From assembly GCA_964606695.1 (NCBI GenBank), contig CAZSHG010000018.1, positions 1 through 64,000 of the forward strand: a stretch of 64,000 nucleotides of DNA. The letters are read 5' to 3'. Source of the DNA: CAZSHG01 sp964606695 [NCBI: uncultured bacterium] (GTDB lineage: Bacteria > UBP14 > UBA6098). The translations under genes were made by a program, and so were the position numbers. The notes under the pieces were generated by a model. That model searched no databases. It saw nothing but the letters and a program-made list of their open reading frames with translations, and had not been told where the DNA came from. Within the stretch, counting starts at the first letter, position 1. Each line of letters begins with the position of its first letter. Below are positions 8,215-16,803 of this stretch, piece by piece.

Positions 8215-11200
8215 TTATTTGAGTAGAATCATGGATTTTGTGATCGATTCTCCCGTTTCGACATTAGTTATCCTGTAGAAATAGACTCCCGTAGGCATCT
8301 CATTGCCAGTTCGGTCTGTTCCTTCCCACTGGATTATATGTTTGCCCGCGCGCCTTTCGCCCGATACTACCGTGGTTATTTTTCGACCCATCATATCGTA
8401 AATCGACAGGTTGATATCCGCCGGTTCCGGTAAAGTGAAGTTTATCTTCGTTATCGGATTGAACGGGTTTGGAACGGCGTCGGATAGTGTCATGCTTTCT
8501 GGCAGGATTCTATCGACGACTATTTTCGCCGAACCGGATATATTGGCGTAATCGATATCTCGCATTGAAATAACTGAGAAACCGTCGAGGAGAGTCATTT
8601 CGATATTATCGGGAATCATCTCGGGTTCCCACGACAGATAAGCTTCATTGCCTTCGATGATGAATTCGGCTCGGTCGCCTGATTTGATATCGCGGAACAT
8701 TGGAATGTCGCAGGAGATAAAGCCTTCGAACCGGAAACCGTCCGGGTCGGCGGGTGGAATGGCGAGATCGAATTTATCGAGGCCCTCTTTGGCCTTGCTA
8801 TCCAATCCTATGATTCTGGTTTGCCCGTCCATCTTGAATTCGAATGTGAATTCCGGATCGACTTCGGGCATAGAGCGACTTACCGAAGTATCGCCCTGCA
8901 CATACAACGCCGCCGGCCCGCTGGCGAGTAGCCAGTATCCGTGGCCGACCTCGAACTCGTCGATTTCGCCATAGTAGCCGCCAAGCGAACACGGTTCGTA
9001 ACCAAAGATGTTATCGCCCAATAAAACGTCCGGCGTAATAATCAACGCACTGGATGGAATGACGCCCGTATCTTCCCAGGGGAGGCCGAACATATTCCAA
9101 CCGCGCCTCAGCTGAAGTTCGGCGGCAGTGACCAACATCCCCGCCACGTCGAATGTATCGTGTGCCGTGCAGTAAACCCAATAGCCTTTGCCGGGTTCGG
9201 CGTTTTCCGTAATAGAGTATCCTCCGATTTCGGGATTGAACCAGTAACCGGGGGTAATCGACGAGGGAATCGCCTCGCTTATCTTGACGCCGTCGCCGGG
9301 AATAAAGGGGAAGGATATGAGATTCCAACCGGGGCAAACGGTCATATTTGTGCGTCCCAGTTCGGGTTGCGAATATGTGATTGTGAAATCGATTTCCTCA
9401 GTAAATTTGGCGCTGTTGGTTCTTCTCATGTCGTAATAGTGATCGATTCCGTCGTCAGTATATTCGAGGATAACCTGGCCGTCGGGGAAATGACCGGATA
9501 CCCATCGGATACTTACGGTATCTACGCCGTCTCGTCCGGCATGGCCGGTCCATACGATGGGCAACGGCGCTATATCGCGGAAATCCCGGATTATCTTGTC
9601 CAACGCCGGGACCCCGGGATCGTCGATATCGAACCAGGCGTCGATTTTACCCGCCGGCGCGGGAACCCACCAAACGTCAAGACCGCCGTCGAACATATCC
9701 GACGCGCCCGGAATACCTCCAAACGTCAGAACCTTTTGGTTCTGGGCATCGACGTAGAATATAATATCGTTAGTCCATATATGATCGGTGTAGCATACGG
9801 TTGCGAAACCGTCCACTGCGCTTGCAGTAAGTTCGCCCGAGTTGAACTCGGCTGTGGTGAAATTAAGCGGCGTGTAACCCGCCTCAGTGCCTTCCCTCGG
9901 CACGTAAGCTTTGAGATAGAAAAGGATTCCGCCACCCATAAGTTCGACCCCGTCGCCCCTTACGGTAACCTCGCCGCCACCGATAGTAGTGCTAAGCGTC
10001 CAGGGCGACGTTGCAGTGCCGCCGGTCTCAACACCGATAGGTTGGATAATTCCGTCGATATATTCGATTGTAACTTCCATCTCGGTAACGCCCAAACCGG
10101 CGAGGTTTTCCGTATATATAGGAATCAAGAATGTGTCGCCGGGCGGACAAAGTTGTGTATCGGGAAGCCATAGATCGATTATCTGGAAATAGAAACACCA
10201 TTCGAAATCGTCCATTTCGTTGGCAGGACAATAATCCGGTTCGATATCCGTAACTCCTGTAATGTTTATGCAAACCGTATCGCCGTCCTCGAATGTCATG
10301 CCGGCGGCATCGGGATCGAAGAAAAGTGTATCGTTAGTGTATTCCAGCTCGGGACCGAAGGTGGTATATACTATTCCATTAATATCGAAGTTTATCGTAG
10401 ATTCATCGACTTCTCTATATTCGTCATAAAGTTCAACCCAGATGCCCGCTATTTCAGTATTCCCGAGGACGCGTTCGACTTCAGGCCAGGGGTTTTGTGC
10501 TACCGGCGACGATAGATCGACCTGGAAATAACCTGCAACCGGCGTTTCAAGCGAACATCCCATTTCATCTACGACCTCCATTAGACCCCAGGAGATTAGA
10601 TCGCCGTCGTCCCAGGATACGGACGGCGTGTATTTAAGAGTGTCGTTCTCCCACATCAGGTTTGGATCCGAAAGGTCGATATAACCACCGTCAAGTTCGA
10701 AAACGAGGTCGGAATCGAGTAGCAGGCCGTTTTCGGCTTGCATCCAGACCGAGATTTCCTGATTTTCGCAACTCGTCCATGCACCGTTGAAAGGATCGAT
10801 CAACGAGGCCTGCGGAGGCAATCCTACCGAAGGAACCACGAAACTGTAATAACCGTGGAACGTATCACTTGTGCTACTGTTAGTTGTCCAGACATGGATT
10901 AGAGTGTCATCCGGGGAGGGCGGGCTTACGATCGCGAGCTCCCATCCCATTACCGAAGTCTCGAAACTACCGAGATGTTCGCCGCCGGTCATAAGAGTAT
11001 CTTCGTTACCGATTGCGACGACAAGACCTTCCGGCAGTTCGATATGAACCACGACGGAGTCCATCGACAACCCTGATTCGTTCGTGAAGAATGTCGAGAA
11101 TTCAAAGGGATTCGGGACATAACTGCAATTAACGACAGTAACATCTTCCGCGGTAAACAAGAAACTCCCGCTTATAAATGGATTACCAATTCCGTAGTAA

Positions 11201-12075
11201 GTAGCGGCATACATTGTATCGCCGGGCGCGAGTGTGTCGATTCCCCACCAGTAGAGGACAGCACTGTCGCCGTATGTTCCGCCGCCGACGTGGAACGACC
11301 ACGTTCCGCTACTATTGAACGTCGGCCATGAACCTACCGCGAACCTATCGGGTCGAACGGCGTCGAAACCGTCTATGATACCCATTCCGGTAATTCCCGG
11401 GCCCCCTGGAGATGTCTCCCATGCGAACCACCATGGAGGAATCGAATCTCCCGCCCATTCGGTCTGCATTGCACTAACTCCGGTAAGAGTCCCCAACGGA
11501 GCGGCATCGTTGGTATCGATCATCGTATCGAGTTGTAAAATTACTCCGACGTTATGCGATGTGGCATCTGTATTTACTATTTCGTATTTGATAAAAATAA
11601 AGGCGTCGGTATAACCTGAATGCTCAATATAAACGGGTTGTAATGTTTGATGGATGTCGATTCCGCTTTGCGTCCATCCGCCGTATATATAACTCGAATC
11701 CCCGGTATGCGGGATTAAGGCGAAGGGGTGTGCTACCGTCCCTCCGCCGAGTTGAACCGAACCGGTCGGATCTGAACTCAGACCAAAATCACTGCTATAG
11801 TGCGTTCCGTCTATTACGAAACAAGTCCAGGAGGACCATGGGCTACTCGGATAACCGTAAAGCAATCTCTCGCCCGACACTTTCCCTATAACGAACTGGC
11901 CGTCGGTATCATCCATTTGGACGCGAACTATGGTGTTCTGCGCACCGATTAATACTCTCGTATCCGGCGGATTGCCGAGAAGCGCTTTTCTGGCGGCGTA
12001 TTCGTCATCGACCTGTGCTATCGCAGTTAATGAAATAATCGTGATAATTAATAAGATCAAATCTCGTTTCGACAT
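8215..12075 (-). CDS. Giant surface protein with Ig-like modules and type IX tail
   Basis: A 1286-aa exported protein. I place the start at 12075, where AGGAGGT precedes an ATG opening a clear signal peptide (LILLIITIISLTAIAQ); an upstream in-frame ATG lacks both. The N-terminal 400 or so residues are unrecognised beta-type sequence. Then comes one pair of Ig-like modules of the kind that alternate in two other giant proteins here (type A starting TSCENQEISVWM, type B ending DYCPANEMDDFEWCF). Next is a cohesin-like stretch, then two GWN(L/M)xxxP repeats (PGWNLISFPFIP and RGWNMFGLPW) each ending in GYW. The C-terminus is a type IX domain: AVPNPFNP, YDMMGRK, GVYFYR, KSMILLK. Probably an adhesin or surface-layer component; the function is not shown by the sequence. 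Confidence 0.85.
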   Translation of the reverse strand: MSKRDLILLIITIISLTAIAQVDDEYAARKALLGNPPDTRVLIGAQNTIVRVQMDDTDGQFVIGKVSGERLLYGYPSSPWSSWTCFVIDGTHYSSDFGLSSDPTGSVQLGGGTVAHPFALIPHTGDSSYIYGGWTQSGIDIHQTLQPVYIEHSGYTDAFIFIKYEIVNTDATSHNVGVILQLDTMIDTNDAAPLGTLTGVSAMQTEWAGDSIPPWWFAWETSPGGPGITGMGIIDGFDAVRPDRFAVGSWPTFNSSGTWSFHVGGGTYGDSAVLYWWGIDTLAPGDTMYAATYYGIGNPFISGSFLFTAEDVTVVNCSYVPNPFEFSTFFTNESGLSMDSVVVHIELPEGLVVAIGNEDTLMTGGEHLGSFETSVMGWELAIVSPPSPDDTLIHVWTTNSSTSDTFHGYYSFVVPSVGLPPQASLIDPFNGAWTSCENQEISVWMQAENGLLLDSDLVFELDGGYIDLSDPNLMWENDTLKYTPSVSWDDGDLISWGLMEVVDEMGCSLETPVAGYFQVDLSSPVAQNPWPEVERVLGNTEIAGIWVELYDEYREVDESTINFDINGIVYTTFGPELEYTNDTLFFDPDAAGMTFEDGDTVCINITGVTDIEPDYCPANEMDDFEWCFYFQIIDLWLPDTQLCPPGDTFLIPIYTENLAGLGVTEMEVTIEYIDGIIQPIGVETGGTATSPWTLSTTIGGGEVTVRGDGVELMGGGILFYLKAYVPREGTEAGYTPLNFTTAEFNSGELTASAVDGFATVCYTDHIWTNDIIFYVDAQNQKVLTFGGIPGASDMFDGGLDVWWVPAPAGKIDAWFDIDDPGVPALDKIIRDFRDIAPLPIVWTGHAGRDGVDTVSIRWVSGHFPDGQVILEYTDDGIDHYYDMRRTNSAKFTEEIDFTITYSQPELGRTNMTVCPGWNLISFPFIPGDGVKISEAIPSSITPGYWFNPEIGGYSITENAEPGKGYWVYCTAHDTFDVAGMLVTAAELQLRRGWNMFGLPWEDTGVIPSSALIITPDVLLGDNIFGYEPCSLGGYYGEIDEFEVGHGYWLLASGPAALYVQGDTSVSRSMPEVDPEFTFEFKMDGQTRIIGLDSKAKEGLDKFDLAIPPADPDGFRFEGFISCDIPMFRDIKSGDRAEFIIEGNEAYLSWEPEMIPDNIEMTLLDGFSVISMRDIDYANISGSAKIVVDRILPESMTLSDAVPNPFNPITKINFTLPEPADINLSIYDMMGRKITTVVSGERRAGKHIIQWEGTDRTGNEMPTGVYFYRITNVETGESITKSMILLK

Positions 12076-12117
12076 CGCGAAACCTCCTATTATTGTTAAA
12101 TACATTTCAACAGTTTA

Positions 12118-12145
12118 AATATAGAGTTATGCAGGCTGTTGTCAA
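12118..12145 (-). promoter_or_regulatory. Promoter of the 8215-12075 gene
   Basis: Minus-strand TTGACA (12140-12145), 16-bp spacer, TATATT (12118-12123), about 42 bp ahead of the chosen ATG. The same TTGnnn-16-TATATT pattern recurs before several genes in the window. Confidence 0.65.
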
Positions 12146-12230
12146 TTGTTAAAATTAATTATCCAGATTATTTCATCGATATTTTCGTCATAAAATTTGA
12201 TTTCAGGTTGATAATTTTCTTCAATGGAAA

Positions 12231-12250
12231 AGCCCGATGGACATCGGGCT
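12231..12250 (-). terminator. Terminator of the tRNA-Glu transcript
   Basis: Minus strand AGCCCGAT-GTCC-ATCGGGCT followed by TTTT, 12 bp downstream of the tRNA 3' end. The T-run is short. Confidence 0.65.
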
Positions 12251-12262
12251 ATGTAATTTTTT

Positions 12263-12334
12263 TACCGGTACGGGGAATCGAACCCCGGTCTGATGGCTGA
12301 GAACCACCTGTCCTAACCCCTAGACGATACCGGC
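12263..12334 (-). tRNA. tRNA-Glu (anticodon CUC)
   Basis: A 72-nt cloverleaf. The acceptor strand GCCGGTA pairs with TACCGGT (first pair a G-U), the D-arm is GTCTAGGGGTTAGGAC, and the anticodon stem GGTGG/CCATC encloses loop TTCTCAG with CTC at 34-36. The T-arm is CGGGG-TTCGATT-CCCCG. CTC and the D-arm form fit glutamate. The 3' CCA is not encoded, so CCA-adding enzyme is needed. A perfect promoter precedes it and a hairpin terminator follows, so it is a single-gene unit. Confidence 0.93.
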
Positions 12335-12354
12335 ATGTTTTCAAAAGCGTCGAG

Positions 12355-12383
12355 ATTATAAAGGCGGGAGCGAAAATTGTCAA
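12355..12383 (-). promoter_or_regulatory. Perfect sigma70-type promoter of tRNA-Glu
   Basis: Minus-strand TTGACA (12378-12383), exactly 17 bp, TATAAT (12355-12360), ending 20 bp from the tRNA 5' end. Full consensus at both elements and spacing. Confidence 0.88.
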
Positions 12384-12423
12384 GGGGAAATTTGGATTAA
12401 TTTCCATTTTACACACAATCCGA

Positions 12424-12452
12424 TTGACCTACGCCTTCTCGTAATTTATTAT
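12424..12452 (+). promoter_or_regulatory. Promoter placing the 12459 start at the transcript end
   Basis: TTGACC (12424-12429), 17 bp, TATTAT (12447-12452). Only 6 nt separate the -10 from the ATG at 12459, so transcription should begin at or next to the start codon, giving a leaderless mRNA. No Shine-Dalgarno is present. Confidence 0.55.
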
Positions 12453-12458
12453 AAAGAA

Positions 12459-13685
12459 ATGTTTTTTGTGTCGATACTCATATTACTCATTCCTTTTGGG
12501 GCTTTATGTGAAACCGGTTTGACCGGCGGCCTGGGGATTTCGCACCTCGAACAAAGATATGTCCTTTTCGAGAGGGATACTATTTCCGCCAGCGACGAGG
12601 GCAAGGTTTTTCTTGAAAATTCCTGGGATAGAGAATTCGGCAATAACGATGTTGATTTGTATCTGATCCTTTCGGGCGGGACGGAGACATTCTGGGGGCG
12701 CACAAAAGGAACCCACAATTGGACGGGGCCTTCCAATCTTAAATTGCAGACCGACCTGGCTTTGGATTACAGACAGCCCTACGAAACAGAAGGAATCCCC
12801 GGATATTACAAAGGAGCCGCGAATTTCCGCGCGAGGAAGAAATGGGACGAGGCGCGTGGATCGGCCCGGATTTCTTACGAGAATAAACGATTTACATCGG
12901 AATCGAGTTATTCTTACGATTATAATCTCACAAGGTCGCGATTCGATTTCGGATTTCCTTTTATCGCAGAAAGGGACGAACTTTCTATCGGCTATCAGTT
13001 CGCGTTCAGATACGCTCCAGATACGACCGAGGCGAATTACCAGCGGAATAATTTCTATACCTCCTGGGACTATTTCGAAGGGGGAAATTACTGGCGAATG
13101 GATTTTGAGGCCGAACGTAGGATTTACAATAAAGGGGATCTGAGCGGCAATCATTGGCGAATGTATTGGGACATCGCCCCGAAAATCACATTGAACGAGA
13201 AATTGACATTGGAACCCGGATTATTCGCGGAGAGTTACCGTTACGACGTGGCTTCGTCGGTTTATCCCAACCGGGATGAGATTTCGTTAACCGCAGGCGC
13301 TGAATGGGCTTTTTCGCCCTATATTTACGCCAGTGTCGGGCCGAAATATCTTGTGAGTTGGGCGAATTTGTCGGAGTCGGACAACTACCGCGAATATTCG
13401 ATTGAGATGGCTTTCGACTGGCTCCGGTATCGAAAGATATGGATCGATTTGATAGTCGAGCCGGGATTACGCGAATACACTGAAGAAATCCCGGAGGAAT
13501 ACGCATATTACTCGAATTTCGGTTTCGTGGAATTTAGTTTGATCTCATCGTATTGGTTCACACAGCGGCTTAGAGCCGATTTAATCGGGATCTATTCGCC
13601 GGAATGGCACGACGTCCATGAGGATGATATTACCACGCTATATTTTTCGGCCAATTTGAAATACGAGTTTTTCAAGAGCAAATGA
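12459..13685 (+). CDS. Exported beta-rich protein, probably outer-membrane
   Basis: A 408-aa protein with an N-terminal signal (FFVSILILLIPFGALCE, cleavage about residue 18). The rest is long runs of alternating aromatic/polar strands such as YEFFKSK at the C-terminus, YNLTRSRFDFGFPF, FYTSWDYFEGGNYWRMDFEAE and YIYASVGPKYLVSW, as expected of an outer-membrane beta-barrel. I recognise no named family. Its stop overlaps the next start (ATGA), suggesting coupling to the amidohydrolase gene. There is no ribosome-binding site and the promoter sits 6 nt from the ATG, so the message may be leaderless. Confidence 0.75.
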   Translation: MFFVSILILLIPFGALCETGLTGGLGISHLEQRYVLFERDTISASDEGKVFLENSWDREFGNNDVDLYLILSGGTETFWGRTKGTHNWTGPSNLKLQTDLALDYRQPYETEGIPGYYKGAANFRARKKWDEARGSARISYENKRFTSESSYSYDYNLTRSRFDFGFPFIAERDELSIGYQFAFRYAPDTTEANYQRNNFYTSWDYFEGGNYWRMDFEAERRIYNKGDLSGNHWRMYWDIAPKITLNEKLTLEPGLFAESYRYDVASSVYPNRDEISLTAGAEWAFSPYIYASVGPKYLVSWANLSESDNYREYSIEMAFDWLRYRKIWIDLIVEPGLREYTEEIPEEYAYYSNFGFVEFSLISSYWFTQRLRADLIGIYSPEWHDVHEDDITTLYFSANLKYEFFKSK

Positions 13686-15163
13686 TGGGCAACCTGTTGA
13701 TTAAAAACGCTTTAGTCTGCACGATGAATCCCTCCCAACCAATTGCGCGGGAGATTTTCTGCATGAACGGGAAAATCGACCATGCGGGCAAGGATTCGAG
13801 TTGCTCTCAGATTGAACGCGTGCTGTATTTATCCGGTAAGACGGTCCTGCCGGCTTTTTGGGACGCGCACGTGCATTTTTTCCAGACCGGAATCCGTAAG
13901 ATTGAGTTTGACGGAGGTTCAGCTGAAAATGAGAGCGAACTTCTCGATATGCTCAGCGATTGGGTTCGCGATCATGGCGATGTGAACGGTTATGGCTATG
14001 ATCCGCCGAATTCCGGAGAATTACCGACGCGCGAAACGTTAGATACGATTTCGGATTCCGTGCCAATATTCCTACGACGCATCGACGGCCATTCGAGTTG
14101 TGTGAACAGCGCGATGACGCGCCTTCTGGGCAATAAAATACTGAAGCTGGATTCGGCGAACTACGAACGAGGACTACTTTTCGGCGAGTCGCATATCGGG
14201 GCGGACAGGTTCATAGCGTCGCAAATCGGCGTGAAAAAATTGATTAAGGCGTCGGACGCCGTTGCGAAAGAGGCGTTACGAGTGGGTTGCGGGACGATAG
14301 TCGCGCTGGTGCCGCGCGTCGATTGGATGGAACTCTTACTGGGTCTGGATTTGCCAATAAATATCATTCCGCGATTAGAAACGCTCGAACCGAGAGAAGT
14401 TACTAAACTAAGATTGAAGCGTATCGGCGGATGTATGCCGATGGCGGACGGCGCTATAGGCAGTCATAGCGCATTGTTGGGCGAGGAGTATTCAGACCGG
14501 CCAGGATGTTTCGGGATAAAAGAAATCGAGGACGAAGCGTTGAACAGATGGATGTCGGAAGTTGCCAAATTGGGGATATCCCCCGCAGTGCACGCTATCG
14601 GCGACGCCGCCGTTGATATGGTTTTGAACGCAATTGAAGCGTTGCCTGAGGAAAACCGGCCAATCAGGCCGCGAATCGAACACGCGGAATTATTACGCGA
14701 CGACCAGATAGAACGAATCGCACGAGTGGGAGTTTCACTGGCGATGCAACCTGTATTCGACGGGCTATGGGGCGGCGATTCAGGGTTATACGCAAAACGA
14801 CTTGGTAAAAGATGGTCGTCGATGAACAGGTTTCGCGACTTAATCGACGCGGGGATAACTGTTGCTGGAAGCTCGGACAGCTATATTACGCCAATCGACC
14901 CGATAGCCGGAATTCGAGCGGCGATGAGACATCATAATCCAACGCAGAGAATTACTGCCGACGAAGCGATTCGCATGTTCACTTTCGATGCGGCGAAATC
15001 GGAGGGTTTGGACGATATCGCGGGAATCATCGAACCGGGTAAAAAAGCAGATTTCGTGGTGCTCGACGGTGATTTCGAAAAAAATCCGGACGAGGTGAAA
15101 GTCGATATGACAATAATCGACGGAGAAATATTATACGAGAGGGATAATCATGGCCAGGCTTAA
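13682..15163 (+). CDS. Amidohydrolase, YtcJ-like (Amidohydro_3)
   Basis: A 493-aa metal-dependent hydrolase of the amidohydrolase superfamily. The metal site is visible as PAFWDAHVHF (HxH, about residues 60-63), later His residues in SPAVHAIGDAA and RIEHAELL, and the terminal Asp in GSSDSYITPIDP. Layout and length match YtcJ/imidazolonepropionase-like enzymes, whose substrates are mostly unknown. No signal peptide, so it is cytoplasmic. Two adjacent ATGs (13682 and 13685) are possible starts; the first overlaps the upstream stop by 4 bp. purN overlaps its 3' end by 14 bp. Confidence 0.9.
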   Translation: MMGNLLIKNALVCTMNPSQPIAREIFCMNGKIDHAGKDSSCSQIERVLYLSGKTVLPAFWDAHVHFFQTGIRKIEFDGGSAENESELLDMLSDWVRDHGDVNGYGYDPPNSGELPTRETLDTISDSVPIFLRRIDGHSSCVNSAMTRLLGNKILKLDSANYERGLLFGESHIGADRFIASQIGVKKLIKASDAVAKEALRVGCGTIVALVPRVDWMELLLGLDLPINIIPRLETLEPREVTKLRLKRIGGCMPMADGAIGSHSALLGEEYSDRPGCFGIKEIEDEALNRWMSEVAKLGISPAVHAIGDAAVDMVLNAIEALPEENRPIRPRIEHAELLRDDQIERIARVGVSLAMQPVFDGLWGGDSGLYAKRLGKRWSSMNRFRDLIDAGITVAGSSDSYITPIDPIAGIRAAMRHHNPTQRITADEAIRMFTFDAAKSEGLDDIAGIIEPGKKADFVVLDGDFEKNPDEVKVDMTIIDGEILYERDNHGQA

Positions 15164-15743
15164 TTTATGCGTGTTCATTTCCGGCGGCGGGACAAATCTG
15201 CAATCGATAATCGACGCGGTTGAAACGGGCGAACTGGACGCCGATATACGCCTGGTGTTATCGAATAAAAAAGAGGCTTATGGTCTGAACCGCGCGAAAA
15301 AAGCCGGTATCCCGACCGTGGTAATATCTAAAAATAATTGTGAAAGCCGCGATTCATTCGTTGCGACGATGATGATGCTTCTTGAACGCCATGGCGTGGA
15401 TTTTATCGCGCTGGCCGGGTATTTACGCAAGATTCCACCCGAAATAATCGAGAAATATCGCGGACGAATCGTAAATATTCATCCGGGGCCATTACCGGAA
15501 TTCGGTGGCAAGGGGATGTATGGGATTCGCGTCCACGAGGCGGTGCTGGAAAGCGGAATTGACACGACCTGCGTGACGACACATCACGTGACGGAGGACT
15601 ACGACGAGGGCGCGATAATCGCGACATCGCCAGTGCCGGTGCTTGAGGATGACACGCCGGAATCGCTCCAAAAACGCGTCCTGCAGGTGGAACATGAATT
15701 GTATCCGCGCGTGCTACAGGGATTCGCGGAGGGGAAATATTAA
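15150..15743 (+). CDS. purN: Phosphoribosylglycinamide formyltransferase
   Basis: GAR transformylase, 197 aa, which uses 10-formyltetrahydrofolate to formylate GAR in purine synthesis. It opens CVFISGGGTNLQSIIDA (phosphate-binding SGGGTNLQ). The active-site Asn and His are in VNIHPGPLPEF, and the Asp is in TEDYDEGAII. The form with FGGKGMYGIRVHEAVL is the variant seen in FCB genomes. It starts inside the end of the amidohydrolase gene. purB is elsewhere in the window (33085); the other purine genes are not. Confidence 0.95.
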   Translation: MARLNLCVFISGGGTNLQSIIDAVETGELDADIRLVLSNKKEAYGLNRAKKAGIPTVVISKNNCESRDSFVATMMMLLERHGVDFIALAGYLRKIPPEIIEKYRGRIVNIHPGPLPEFGGKGMYGIRVHEAVLESGIDTTCVTTHHVTEDYDEGAIIATSPVPVLEDDTPESLQKRVLQVEHELYPRVLQGFAEGKY

Positions 15744-16789
15744 CGCAAATAGACCGCGCGGCGGGTTATTGAATAATCACCCAAATTAGCTTTTATCAGA
15801 TAGATGCCCGATGTCACGGATTCATCGGGTTGCCAAACATTTGCGCCGGGCCGAAGTTCATCTACCAAACAGCCGTGGATGTCGTATATCCGTATTTGTA
15901 GGGACGTATTGCAATACGCCTCCACGGCAATCCTGACCGACGAATTAAAGGGATTCGGGAAGATATTCAAATCATGAGATTCCGGTAGATCGCGTTCAGT
16001 TATGCTTGCGCCGGAGTCGATGACCGCGAATTCCATGCCCACCGTGTCGGTTGCGCCGGCTTCGATGAGAATTTCGTTCCATTGGATTGCCAGCGCAAGG
16101 TCGTCGGTAGACCCGGAAGCCAGAGTGTCATAGCCGCCGAATTGGCCTAATATCTCGCGCCAATTTGCGAACAGGACGTATTCGGGATTCGCGGGGTAAA
16201 TCGTCGTGTAAATCGGGTAGATTTCGCCCGCCTGGTAGACTTTAAAAATCGCCGAGTCGAGAGGTTCGGTCAGATAAAACGGTCCAAAATCGTCTGCACC
16301 GAGCGTGCAGGCCGTGGACGAATAAAGGTAGAACGGGAGATCGTCGCATCCGCCCAGGTCGATTATTGTGTTTGGAGTAAAATGGATGGTTGAATCGCCC
16401 TCGTTTTCAACTATCATCAACTGCGAGAAGATCGAAAAATCGCCTTCACACCGGACTCTGGTTTCCCAGGCTAAGGTCAGACCGTCGCCGGTTTCGGCCT
16501 CCTCCTGCCATGCCCAGAGTGAATCGGATTCGAAAACGCCCGGTATCCAGTCCTCGATATCGGGATATAGCATGACGATCAACTGATCGGTAGTCCAGCG
16601 GGCGGAATCGATTACGACATTGTAATTCCCTCCGGCGAACTGAAATTCGGAAGATTCGCCGGGCATTACTATGGCAGTGTATCCGTTGGTCAGGCTCCAA
16701 TCGACGATTTCGATTTGCCAGGCATCCTGGATAATTTCGTGGCCGAAGAGAATTGCGGTAAGTGCAAGTGCTAAGATTATGTATTTCAT
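15740..16789 (-). CDS. Secreted protein with type IX sorting tail
   Basis: A 349-aa exported protein of unknown function. Signal peptide ALALTAILFGHE (about residues 1-16), then about 250 residues of beta-type sequence rich in Trp, Asp and Glu with no named domain that I recognise. The final 80 residues are a type IX domain: LNIFPNPFNSSVRI, IRIYDIHG, SGIYLIK, RRAVYLR. Its stop overlaps the purN stop convergently by 3-4 bp. It lies 14 bp downstream of the M1 peptidase gene and has no clear Shine-Dalgarno, so it is likely translated from the same message. Confidence 0.82.
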   Translation of the reverse strand: MKYIILALALTAILFGHEIIQDAWQIEIVDWSLTNGYTAIVMPGESSEFQFAGGNYNVVIDSARWTTDQLIVMLYPDIEDWIPGVFESDSLWAWQEEAETGDGLTLAWETRVRCEGDFSIFSQLMIVENEGDSTIHFTPNTIIDLGGCDDLPFYLYSSTACTLGADDFGPFYLTEPLDSAIFKVYQAGEIYPIYTTIYPANPEYVLFANWREILGQFGGYDTLASGSTDDLALAIQWNEILIEAGATDTVGMEFAVIDSGASITERDLPESHDLNIFPNPFNSSVRIAVEAYCNTSLQIRIYDIHGCLVDELRPGANVWQPDESVTSGIYLIKANLGDYSITRRAVYLR

Positions 16790-16803
16790 AGGATTAGGTT
16801 TTG

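Noticed and set aside
9160-10173. A 337-codon plus-strand frame opposite the 1286-aa surface protein gene
   Set aside because: Antisense shadow of a gene with signal peptide and sorting tail; no recognisable motif.
15480-15500. PurN active-site block reading HPGPLP instead of HPSLLP
   Set aside because: The catalytic Asn, His and Asp are all kept and this variation occurs within formyltransferases, so it is not evidence of a different enzyme.
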